From positions 1 to 42,668 of the forward strand of contig CANHCJ010000004.1 in NCBI GenBank assembly GCA_947458025.1: a stretch of DNA of 42,668 nt, in the 5' to 3' direction. Below are positions 36,313 to 42,668 of this stretch, piece after piece. The stretch's first letter is position 1. Each line of letters opens with the position of its first letter. This DNA comes from Rhodospirillales bacterium (GTDB lineage Bacteria > Pseudomonadota > Alphaproteobacteria > Acetobacterales > Acetobacteraceae). The notes beneath the pieces were generated by a model. It saw nothing but the letters and a program-made list of their open reading frames with translations. It was not told the origin of the DNA and searched no databases. The position numbers and the translations under genes are program-made.

Positions 36313-36345
36313 CCGGTATACCGGACCAATGGCAAATTTTGTCAA
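36313..36345 (-). promoter_or_regulatory. parDE promoter with 12-bp operator palindrome
   Basis: Minus-strand TTGACA (36345-36340) is a perfect -35. The -10 lies in the perfect palindrome CCGGTATACCGG (36313-36324): TATACC at 36320-36315 with a 19-nt spacer, or GGTATA with 17 nt. Overlap of the palindrome with the -10 is what autorepression by a ParD dimer would need. The same palindrome gives TATACC on the plus strand at 36317-36322, ending 6 bases before the EamA start codon. Confidence 0.6.
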
Positions 36346-37234
36346 GAACGACATCGCCCCGCCCTCGCGCCTCGCCGCGATCGCCCTGTTTGCCTCCATC
36401 GTCGTCGCCTGGGGCATCACCTGGACGGTGGCCAAGCTGATCGTGATGGAGGTGCCGCCCTTCTGGATGTCGGCCATCCGCAGCCTGGTGGCCACCATCG
36501 GCCTCGGCGCCCTGCTGCTGGCCCGCGGCCAGATGATCATCCCCAAGCGCGGCGACCTGCCGGTGATCGTCATGATCTCCATCCCGCACATGATCGTCTT
36601 CTCGGTGCTGATGTCCTTCGGGCTGATGTATGTCTCGGTCGGCCGTTCCGTGGTGCTGGCCTACACCACCCCGCTCTGGGTGGCGCTCGGCGCCTGGCCG
36701 TTCCTGCGTGAGCGCATTCCCCCCGCCCGCGCCGCCGGTATCGCGCTGGGGCTGGCGGGGCTGGCCTTCCTGTTCAACCCGCTGGCCTTCGACTGGTCGA
36801 ACCGGGATGCCCTGTTCGGCAACGCCATGCTGCTGCTCTCGGCGCTCTCCTGGTCGGTCTCCATCCTCTACACCCGCGCCCACAAGTGGATCAGCTCGCC
36901 CTTCCAGCTGGTGTTCTGGCAGGCGTTGCTGGCGACCGTGGTGCTGTTCGTGCTCGCCCCGCTGATCGAGGGCGCGCCCGGCTTCGCCTTCTCCTGGCAC
37001 CTTGCCGCGCTCTTCGCCTACACGGGCCTGGTCGGCACCGCCTATGCGTTCTGGGCGCTCGCCATCGTCAACCGCTCGCTGCCCGCCTCCACCACCGCGC
37101 TCGGCATCCTGGCCACCCCCGTGGTGGGCATCGCCGGCTCCGCGGTGTTCCTGGGCGAGGGCATCGACCTCCCCCTTCTGGTCGCAGCGGCCATGATCCT
37201 CTCGGGCATCGCCATCGGCACCATCCGCCGCTGA
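36329..37234 (+). CDS. EamA/DMT-family membrane transporter
   Basis: A 301-residue inner-membrane protein with about ten helices arranged as two EamA repeats. Examples are ASIVVAWGITWTVAKLIVMEVPPFWMSAIRSLVATIGLGALLL in repeat 1 and LFAYTGLVGTAYAFWALAIVNRSLPASTTALGILATPVVGIAGSAVFLGEGI in repeat 2. The family exports amino acids or other metabolites; the substrate here is unknown. The ATG at 36329 has no ribosome binding site, and a TATACC hexamer ends 6 bases upstream, so translation may start on a leaderless mRNA. The codons are C-ending rich, unlike the G-ending genes further right. Confidence 0.88.
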   Translation: MANFVKNDIAPPSRLAAIALFASIVVAWGITWTVAKLIVMEVPPFWMSAIRSLVATIGLGALLLARGQMIIPKRGDLPVIVMISIPHMIVFSVLMSFGLMYVSVGRSVVLAYTTPLWVALGAWPFLRERIPPARAAGIALGLAGLAFLFNPLAFDWSNRDALFGNAMLLLSALSWSVSILYTRAHKWISSPFQLVFWQALLATVVLFVLAPLIEGAPGFAFSWHLAALFAYTGLVGTAYAFWALAIVNRSLPASTTALGILATPVVGIAGSAVFLGEGIDLPLLVAAAMILSGIAIGTIRR

Positions 37235-37239
37235 CCTGC

Positions 37240-37245
37240 TATACT
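37240..37245 (+). promoter_or_regulatory. -10-like element upstream of rarA
   Basis: TATACT is followed by TCCCGC and then an in-frame GTG at 37252. No good -35 is visible at the right distance. If used, it would give a leaderless rarA mRNA starting at the GTG. Confidence 0.4.
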
Positions 37246-37281
37246 TCCCGCGTGTCCCTCTCCCTCCCGCTCCCGGAGCCC

Positions 37282-38556
37282 ATGCCCGCCACCGGCCCCC
37301 TCGCGGACCGGCTGCGCCCGCGCGCCCTGCCGGAGGTCGTGGGCCAGGACCACCTGCTCGGCCCCGCCGGCACCCTCACGCGGATGCTCCAGCGCGGCTC
37401 GCTCGCCTCGCTCATCCTCTGGGGCCCGCCCGGCGTGGGCAAGACCACCATCGCCCGGCTGCTGGCCGAACAGGCCAACCTGCATTTCGTCCAGCTCTCC
37501 GCCGTGTTCTCGGGCGTCGCCGACCTCAAGAAATGCTTCGAGGAGGCCACGCGCCGCCGCGCCCACGGCCAGGCCACGCTGCTGTTCGTCGACGAGATCC
37601 ACCGCTTCAACCGCGCCCAGCAAGACGGCTTCCTGCCGGTGGTGGAGAACGGCACCGTCACCCTGATCGGCGCCACCACGGAGAACCCCAGCTTCGCGCT
37701 GAACGGCGCGCTGCTCTCGCGCTGCCAAGTGCTGGTGCTGAAGCGCCTGGACGACCAGGGCCTCGACCTCCTCCTGCAGCGCGCCGAGGCCGCCATCGGC
37801 CACGCCCTGCCGGTGAACGAGGAAGCCCGCGCCACGCTGCGCGCCATGGCCGATGGCGATGGCCGCTACCTGCTGAACCTCGCCGAGCAGCTCGCCGCCC
37901 TGCCGCCCGAGACCGCGCCGCTCGACGTGCCGGAACTGTCGGAACTGCTGGCCAAGCGCGCCGCGCTCTACGACAAGGACCGCGAGGAGCACTACAACCT
38001 CATCTCCGCCCTGCACAAATCCCTGCGCGGCAGCGATTGCGACGCCGCCCTCTACTGGCTCGCCCGCATGCTGGTGGGCGGGGAGGACCCGCGCTACATC
38101 GCCCGCCGCCTGCTGCGCTTCGCCAGCGAGGATGTCGGCATGGCCGACCCCCAGGCCCTGCAGATCACGCTGGCCGCCTGGGAGACCTATGAGCGCCTCG
38201 GCTCGCCGGAGGGCGAACTCGCCATCGCCCAGGCCGTGGTCTATCTCGGCACCGCGCCGAAATCGAACGCGCTCTACACCGCCCTCGGCGCCGCCCAGCG
38301 CGCCGCGAAAGGCACCGGCAGCCTGATGCCCCCCGCCCACATCCTCAACGCGCCCACCAAGCTGATGAAGAACCTCGGCTACGGCGCCGGCTACGCCTAC
38401 GACCACGATGCGGAGGACGGCTTCAGCGGCCAGAACTACTTCCCGGACACGATGCCGCGGCAGCAATTCTACCACCCCGTGGAACGCGGTTTCGAACGTG
38501 AGGTCGGCAAGCGCCTTGCCTACTGGGCCAAGCTGCGCCAGGACCGGGGCACATGA
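37282..38556 (+). CDS. rarA: replication-associated recombination protein A (AAA+ ATPase)
   Basis: A 424-residue RarA/MgsA, a clamp-loader-like ATPase acting at stalled replication forks. Walker A is GPPGVGKTT (48-56), Walker [11 protein letters not shown] (D104, E105), and sensor 1 GATTENPSF. The C-terminal family region includes [18 protein letters not shown] and [28 protein letters not shown]. The start is uncertain: the ATG at 37282 has GGAG only 3 bases away, while an in-frame GTG at 37252 lies 6 bases after TATACT and would add ten residues. It overlaps the next gene by 4 bases (ATGA). Confidence 0.95.
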   Translation: MPATGPLADRLRPRALPEVVGQDHLLGPAGTLTRMLQRGSLASLILWGPPGVGKTTIARLLAEQANLHFVQLSAVFSGVADLKKCFEEATRRRAHGQATLLFVDEIHRFNRAQQDGFLPVVENGTVTLIGATTENPSFALNGALLSRCQVLVLKRLDDQGLDLLLQRAEAAIGHALPVNEEARATLRAMADGDGRYLLNLAEQLAALPPETAPLDVPELSELLAKRAALYDKDREEHYNLISALHKSLRGSDCDAALYWLARMLVGGEDPRYIARRLLRFASEDVGMADPQALQITLAAWETYERLGSPEGELAIAQAVVYLGTAPKSNALYTALGAAQRAAKGTGSLMPPAHILNAPTKLMKNLGYGAGYAYDHDAEDGFSGQNYFPDTMPRQQFYHPVERGFEREVGKRLAYWAKLRQDRGT

Positions 38557-39551
38557 GCGTCACCACCAGAGAAGTCACCGAGGACGAGGCCGATATCCGC
38601 CTCGACCGCTGGTTCCGCCGCCACTTCCCGGGCCTCACCCAGGGTGTGATCCACAAGCTGTGCCGCACCGGCCAGGTGCGCGTGGACGGCAAGCGCGCGG
38701 AGGCCGCCACCCGCCTCGCGCCCGGCCAGGCGATCCGCATTCCGCCGCTGCCCAGCGGCCCCGCCCCGGCGCCCGCCCCACCCCCGCTCGACCCCGCGCT
38801 CACCCGCGAGATCGAAGCGATGATCCTGTACCGGGACGACCAGCTGATCGTGCTCAACAAGCCGCCCGGCCTGCCCACCCAGGGCGGGCCCGGGATCGGC
38901 AAGCATCTGGACATGATGCTGGCCGCCCTGCGCAACGCCGAGGGCGAGAAGCCGCGCCTGGTCCACCGGCTGGACAAGGACACCTCCGGCGTTCTCGTGG
39001 TCGCCCGCACCCCCGGCATCGCCGCCAAGCTCGCCGCCGCCTTCCGCGGGCGGACGGTGGAGAAAACCTACTGGGCCGTGGTGGCCGGCCGCCCCGTGCC
39101 GGTGGAAGGCCGCATCGAGCGCGACCTGGTGCGCATCGACGGCTTCCGCGGCGAGCGGGCCGCCGTGGCCGGGCCCTACGACGAGGACACCGCCCACTCC
39201 ATCACCGACTACCGCACGCTGGACCACGCCGGGCGCAAGCTCGCCTGGCTGGAACTGCGGCCGCTCACCGGGCGCACCCACCAGCTGCGGGTGCATTGCG
39301 CCAGCATCGGCGCGCCGATCCTGGGCGATGCGCCCTACGGCACGGAGAAGCAGGACGAGGGCAACCGCAACTCCGCCCTGGTGGAAGGCTTCGCCGAACG
39401 CCTGCACCTGCACGCCCGGCGGCTCTCGCTGCCGCACCCGGCGGGGGGCACGCTCACGGTGGAGGCGGACCTGCCTGCGCATATGGCGGAGACGTTCCGG
39501 GCCCTGGCGTTCTCGGTGCCGGCGGTGATGAAGCCGAAGCGAAGCAAGTAA
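38553..39551 (+). CDS. rluC: RluA-family 23S rRNA pseudouridine synthase (RluC-like)
   Basis: A 332-residue pseudouridine synthase. The N-terminal S4 RNA-binding domain is RLDRWFRRHFPGLTQGVIHKLCRTGQVRVDGKRAE. A Pro/Ala linker (about 65-80) precedes the catalytic domain, with the HRLDKDTSG motif (catalytic D141) and RPLTGRTHQLRVH. RluC modifies three uridines of 23S rRNA; the exact target set here is inferred from family and from the rarA-rluC-ATP12 neighbourhood common in Alphaproteobacteria. The ATG overlaps the rarA stop (ATGA), so the two are coupled. The TAA stop lies in repeat copy 3. Confidence 0.93.
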   Translation: MSVTTREVTEDEADIRLDRWFRRHFPGLTQGVIHKLCRTGQVRVDGKRAEAATRLAPGQAIRIPPLPSGPAPAPAPPPLDPALTREIEAMILYRDDQLIVLNKPPGLPTQGGPGIGKHLDMMLAALRNAEGEKPRLVHRLDKDTSGVLVVARTPGIAAKLAAAFRGRTVEKTYWAVVAGRPVPVEGRIERDLVRIDGFRGERAAVAGPYDEDTAHSITDYRTLDHAGRKLAWLELRPLTGRTHQLRVHCASIGAPILGDAPYGTEKQDEGNRNSALVEGFAERLHLHARRLSLPHPAGGTLTVEADLPAHMAETFRALAFSVPAVMKPKRSK

Positions 39552-39680
39552 GGAAGGGGTTCTTTTTTGAAAAAAAGAACCAAAAAACTTTTCCGACTTG
39601 GCGCGGGGCTGGCCCGGGCGCAAAGTGGGAAAAGTCTTTTTGCTTCTTTTTCTTCAGAAAAAGAAGACTCCTTCCTTCCC
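39547..39680. repeat. AT-rich cloverleaf repeat, copy 3
   Basis: Third copy, starting at the rluC stop (TAA 39549-39551). Hairpin A is at 39558-39581 and hairpin B at 39643-39666, both identical in sequence to copy 1. The central arm is different again yet complementary (ACTTGGCGCGGG against CCCGGGCGCAAAGT with one mismatch and small bulges). The outer arms AAGGAAGGGGTTC and GACTCCTTCCTT pair. The asmA-like gene starts 55 bp downstream, so the element may end the rarA-rluC transcript. Confidence 0.85.
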
Positions 39681-39734
39681 TTCCCCCGCCCGCGCCCCAT
39701 GCGCTAGGACAGGTCCGGAACCTTCGGAGCAGGC

Positions 39735-42242
39735 ATGTCAGGGCAGCGCGGGATCAGGATCGAGCGGGCCGGGCAGGGGGCGTTTCCCCTGGCCGACCTG
39801 CACGAGCGCCCGCCGCCGCCCATCCCGTGGCTGCGCATCATCCTGCTGGGCGTGTTCGCCCTCGCCGTGCTGGCCGGGGCCGGGATCGGGGTGATCCGTG
39901 CCCTGATCGACACCGAGGCCCTGCACGCCGAGGCCGTGGCCGCCCTGCGCCAGGCCACCGGCCGGGAGGTGACCGTCGGCGGCAAGCTGGTGGTGGAATC
40001 GATCGCCGGCGCCACCGTGGCGGTGGAGAACGTGGTGATCCCCACCCGCGCCGGCTTCGAGGGCCCGCCTTTGGCCCGCATCGCCCGGCTGGAGGCGGAG
40101 CTTTCGCTGCTGTCGCTGTTCTCGGGCCGGCCGGTGATCCAGCGCCTGGTGATCGCCGAGCCGGAGATCCACCTCGCCATCAATGAGGAGGGCGTGCCCA
40201 ACTGGCGCAACCCGCCCGCCGAGGGCCCCCGCGCGTCCGGCCGGGCGGGGCAGGCCATGCCGCACGGCATCCACCTGCGGGACGGGCGGCTTACCCTGGC
40301 CGATGCCCGGTCCGGCCGCGCCACCAACCTCGCCCTGCGCCGCCTCAGCCTGGTGGAGGCCGAGGGTGGCGGGCTGATGGCCCTGTCGGCGGACCTCGCC
40401 TACGGCACCCAGCGCGTGACCGCGAGCGGGCAGGTGGGGCCGTTGCCCCGGCTGGTCGACAGCACGGCCACCGCGCCGTGGCCGTTGCGGATCGCGCTCG
40501 AGTCGTCCGGCGCCAAGCTGACGGTGGCCGGGGGCATCCAGCGGCCGCTGGAACTGGGCGGCTATGCCGTGAAGGTCGATGCCTGGGCGGCGGATACCAC
40601 CACGCTGGGCGGGCTGCTGCCGTACCGGCTGCCGGCGATGCGCACCGTCTCGCTCACCGCCCGGCTGGCCGATACCGGCGGCAGCGTGCCGGACATCGCG
40701 GGCGCGCGGCTGCAGATGGGCGCTTCCGACCTGTCGGCCTGGGTGCCGGGGCTGAAGGTGGACACGGCCGACATCGCCATGCCCGGGCTGGAGCAGGCAC
40801 TGCGTGGCGAGGTGCTGGGCACGTTGAACGGGGTGCCGGTGAAGCTGCGCGGCATGCTGGGCGGGCTTTCGGTGTTCCTGCCGGAGAAGGCCGGGGAGGC
40901 GATTTTCTTCCCGGTGGACATCGAGGCGGAGGCCGGGGCGACGCGGCTGACGCTCAAGGGCGGGATCGGGGCGCCGGGGCGGCAGAGCGGGCTCGACCTT
41001 ACGCTGGCGGCCCGGGTGACCGACCTGGAGTTGCTGTCGCCCCTGGTCGGGCAGCGGCTGCCGCGGCTGCGCAATGTCTCGGTGGAGGGCAAGCTGGGCG
41101 ATGGCGGCCGCGAGGGCTTCGGCGAGCGGATCGCCCTGCGCGACGTGGCCGTGACCACCCCGCATGGCGACCTGGGCGGGGACCTGGTGCTGCACCTGGC
41201 CCCGCGGGCCGGGCTTTCGGGCAGCCTGCGCAGCACGAAGCTGGATGCGGATGAGCTGGTGGAGGTGCTGGAGGCGGCATGGGGGCCGTTGGAGCTGGCC
41301 GACCGGCCCTCGCCGTTCCGGCGGCAGGGGTGGGACGATGCCCGCGTGATCCCGAACCGGCGCTTCCAGATGGAGGCGCTGCGGCAGGCCGATGCGGATC
41401 TTTCGCTCTCGCTGGGGGAGCTGGTGGCGTTCGGGGCGACGTGGAAGAGCGTGGCCGGGCGGATCGTGCTGGAGGGCGGGCGGCTGGCGGCGGGGCCGTT
41501 GGTGGCGGACCTGCCGAACGGGCAGGCTTCCGTGCGGCTGGGGGTGGATGCCTCGGACCCGCGCACGCCGGTGACGCTGCGGATGGCGATTCCGGGGATT
41601 CCGGTGCAGCCGCTGCTGCATTCGCCGACGCGGCGGGACAACCTGTTCGGGCAGCTGGAGATCGATGCGGACCTGACGGCCGAGGGCGACTCGGTGCGGG
41701 CCCTGGCCGACAGCGTGAGCGGGCGGCTGGGGCTTTCGATGGTGGAGGGCGACATCGACAGCCGGCTGCTGCTGGACCCGCTTTCGGGCGTGATGGGGGC
41801 GGCGCGGGTGCCGCTGAACCTCACCACGCTGATGGGCACGTTGTCGCGGCTGCGGTGCTTCGGGGCGCGGCTGGATGCGGAGCGGGGCAAGGTTGCGATC
41901 GGCGGGCTGGTGCTGGAAAGCGGGCGGGTCGTGATCCAGGGCGAGGGCGGGTTCGACCTGGGGGCCGAGGAGCTGGCGCTGCGGCTGCGGTCTTCGATCC
42001 AGCTGCAGGGCGCGCAGGGCATTTCGGTGGCCTCGCGGCTGGAAGGCAGCTTCCGGGCGCCGCGGATGGGGGTGGACCAGCAGGATACGGTGCGGCCCGG
42101 CGGGGCAGGCCGGTTCGAGGCGGTGCCCGATCCGTGCCCGGCGGTGCTGGGGCTGGCACGGGCGGGGCGGCCGGGGCCGATGCCGGAGGCCCGCGGGGCC
42201 CGGCCGGATATCGTGGTGCCGCCGCAGCGGCCGCGGCGATAG
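39735..42242 (+). CDS. AsmA-family protein
   Basis: An 835-residue protein with one N-terminal helix (about 32-54, PWLRIILLGVFALAVLAGAGIGVI) and a long beta-rich periplasmic region. The AsmA N-terminal pattern is clear: IDTEALHAEAVAALRQATGREVTVGGKLVVESI...AVENVVIPTRAGFE and PEIHLAINEEGVPNWRNPP. A C-terminal AsmA-like region follows (LGLSMVEGDIDSRLLLDP...CFGARLDAERGKVAIGGLVLESGRVVIQGEGGFDLGAEELALRL). Such proteins are thought to bridge inner and outer membranes for phospholipid transport. The ATG at 39735 has GGAGCAGG upstream. Codons become strongly G-ending in the second half. Confidence 0.9.
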   Translation: MSGQRGIRIERAGQGAFPLADLHERPPPPIPWLRIILLGVFALAVLAGAGIGVIRALIDTEALHAEAVAALRQATGREVTVGGKLVVESIAGATVAVENVVIPTRAGFEGPPLARIARLEAELSLLSLFSGRPVIQRLVIAEPEIHLAINEEGVPNWRNPPAEGPRASGRAGQAMPHGIHLRDGRLTLADARSGRATNLALRRLSLVEAEGGGLMALSADLAYGTQRVTASGQVGPLPRLVDSTATAPWPLRIALESSGAKLTVAGGIQRPLELGGYAVKVDAWAADTTTLGGLLPYRLPAMRTVSLTARLADTGGSVPDIAGARLQMGASDLSAWVPGLKVDTADIAMPGLEQALRGEVLGTLNGVPVKLRGMLGGLSVFLPEKAGEAIFFPVDIEAEAGATRLTLKGGIGAPGRQSGLDLTLAARVTDLELLSPLVGQRLPRLRNVSVEGKLGDGGREGFGERIALRDVAVTTPHGDLGGDLVLHLAPRAGLSGSLRSTKLDADELVEVLEAAWGPLELADRPSPFRRQGWDDARVIPNRRFQMEALRQADADLSLSLGELVAFGATWKSVAGRIVLEGGRLAAGPLVADLPNGQASVRLGVDASDPRTPVTLRMAIPGIPVQPLLHSPTRRDNLFGQLEIDADLTAEGDSVRALADSVSGRLGLSMVEGDIDSRLLLDPLSGVMGAARVPLNLTTLMGTLSRLRCFGARLDAERGKVAIGGLVLESGRVVIQGEGGFDLGAEELALRLRSSIQLQGAQGISVASRLEGSFRAPRMGVDQQDTVRPGGAGRFEAVPDPCPAVLGLARAGRPGPMPEARGARPDIVVPPQRPRR

Positions 42243-42252
42243 GGAACAGGCG

Positions 42253-42668
42253 ATGAAGCGTTTCTGGGACAGCGCCACGGCCGAGCCGGTGGGGGACCGA
42301 TGGCAGGTTCTGCTGGACGGCAAGCCGATGCGGCTGCCGGGCGGGGCGCCGCTGCTGCTGGGCAACCCGGGCCTGGCCGAGGCGGTGGCGGCGGAGTGGC
42401 AGGCGGCCGGGGGGAAGAAGGGCGGCGAGATGAGCTTTGCCGACACGCCGCTGACCCGGCTGGCCGGCACCGCCCAGGAGCGGGTGGCGCCCAGGGCCGA
42501 GGCGGTGGCCCTGGAGCTGGCGCGATACGGCGAGAGCGACCTGCTGTGCTACCGCGCCGAGGAGCCGGCGGCGCTGATTGCCCGGCAGGCCGAGCAGTGG
42601 CAGCCCTGGCTGGACTGGGCGGAGCGGCGCTATGGCGCGCGGCTGGAGGTGACCAGCGGGGTGATGCA
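42253..42668 (+). CDS. ATP12-family F1-ATPase assembly chaperone (5' part)
   Basis: The first 138 codons of a gene that continues beyond the window. MKRFWDSATAEPVGDRWQVLLDGKPMRLPGGAPLLL, EAVAAEWQAAGG, MSFADTPLTRLAGTA and ELARYGESDLLCYRAEEPAALIARQAEQWQPWLDWAERRYGA are typical of ATP12. This chaperone binds the F1 alpha subunit and is found in mitochondria and Alphaproteobacteria. It starts 10 nt after the AsmA-like gene with an AACAGGCG leader, so the two are probably co-transcribed. Confidence 0.93.
   Translation, partial: MKRFWDSATAEPVGDRWQVLLDGKPMRLPGGAPLLLGNPGLAEAVAAEWQAAGGKKGGEMSFADTPLTRLAGTAQERVAPRAEAVALELARYGESDLLCYRAEEPAALIARQAEQWQPWLDWAERRYGARLEVTSGVM

Overview
The window is a GC-rich alphaproteobacterial chromosome segment, most likely from an Acetobacteraceae-like lineage. 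The pointers are the alphaproteobacterial forms of RpoB, RpoC, L10 and S5, a gene for the F1-ATPase chaperone ATP12, and the order rarA-rluC...ATP12. The assignment to family is inference; no 16S gene is present. No tRNA, rRNA, CRISPR array, integrase or transposase gene was seen.

Left flank (1-7.2 kb): the tail of an unidentified gene, a benzoylformate-decarboxylase/acetolactate-synthase-like TPP enzyme, two small membrane proteins, a coiled-coil/SH3 membrane protein, and a minus-strand group of a membrane protein followed by eutB and eutC (adenosylcobalamin-dependent ethanolamine ammonia-lyase).

Core (7.2-35.7 kb): nearly the whole ribosomal/RNA polymerase supercluster on the plus strand. 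It reads rplK-rplA-[387-nt leader]-rplJ-rplL-rpoB-rpoC with a strong terminator; rpsL-rpsG-tuf with its own promoter and terminator; the fused S10+spc block rpsJ through secY-adk (23 genes); then a separate promoter and structured leader driving rpsM-rpsK-rpoA-rplQ. secE-nusG are absent before rplK, and fusA is absent between rpsG and tuf. L5 carries a 56-residue Gly/Lys/Ala-rich N-terminal extension.

Right flank (35.7 kb to end): a parDE toxin-antitoxin pair on the minus strand, divergent from an EamA-type transporter across a perfect 12-bp palindrome; then rarA, an rluC-type pseudouridine synthase, a large AsmA-family protein and the start of an ATP12 chaperone gene.

The most unusual structure is an AT-rich, about 130-145-bp dispersed element present three times (2331-2476, 3730-3859, 39547-39680). 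Each copy can fold into a cloverleaf of an outer stem, two invariant T/A-rich hairpins and a variable but self-complementary central arm. One copy shows a compensatory base-pair change. Each copy lies against one or two stop codons. Three starts (2278 minus, 36329 plus, 37252 plus) have a -10-like hexamer ending exactly 6 nt before the start codon, which suggests leaderless transcripts. Plus-strand G/C skew also changes near the third repeat copy.
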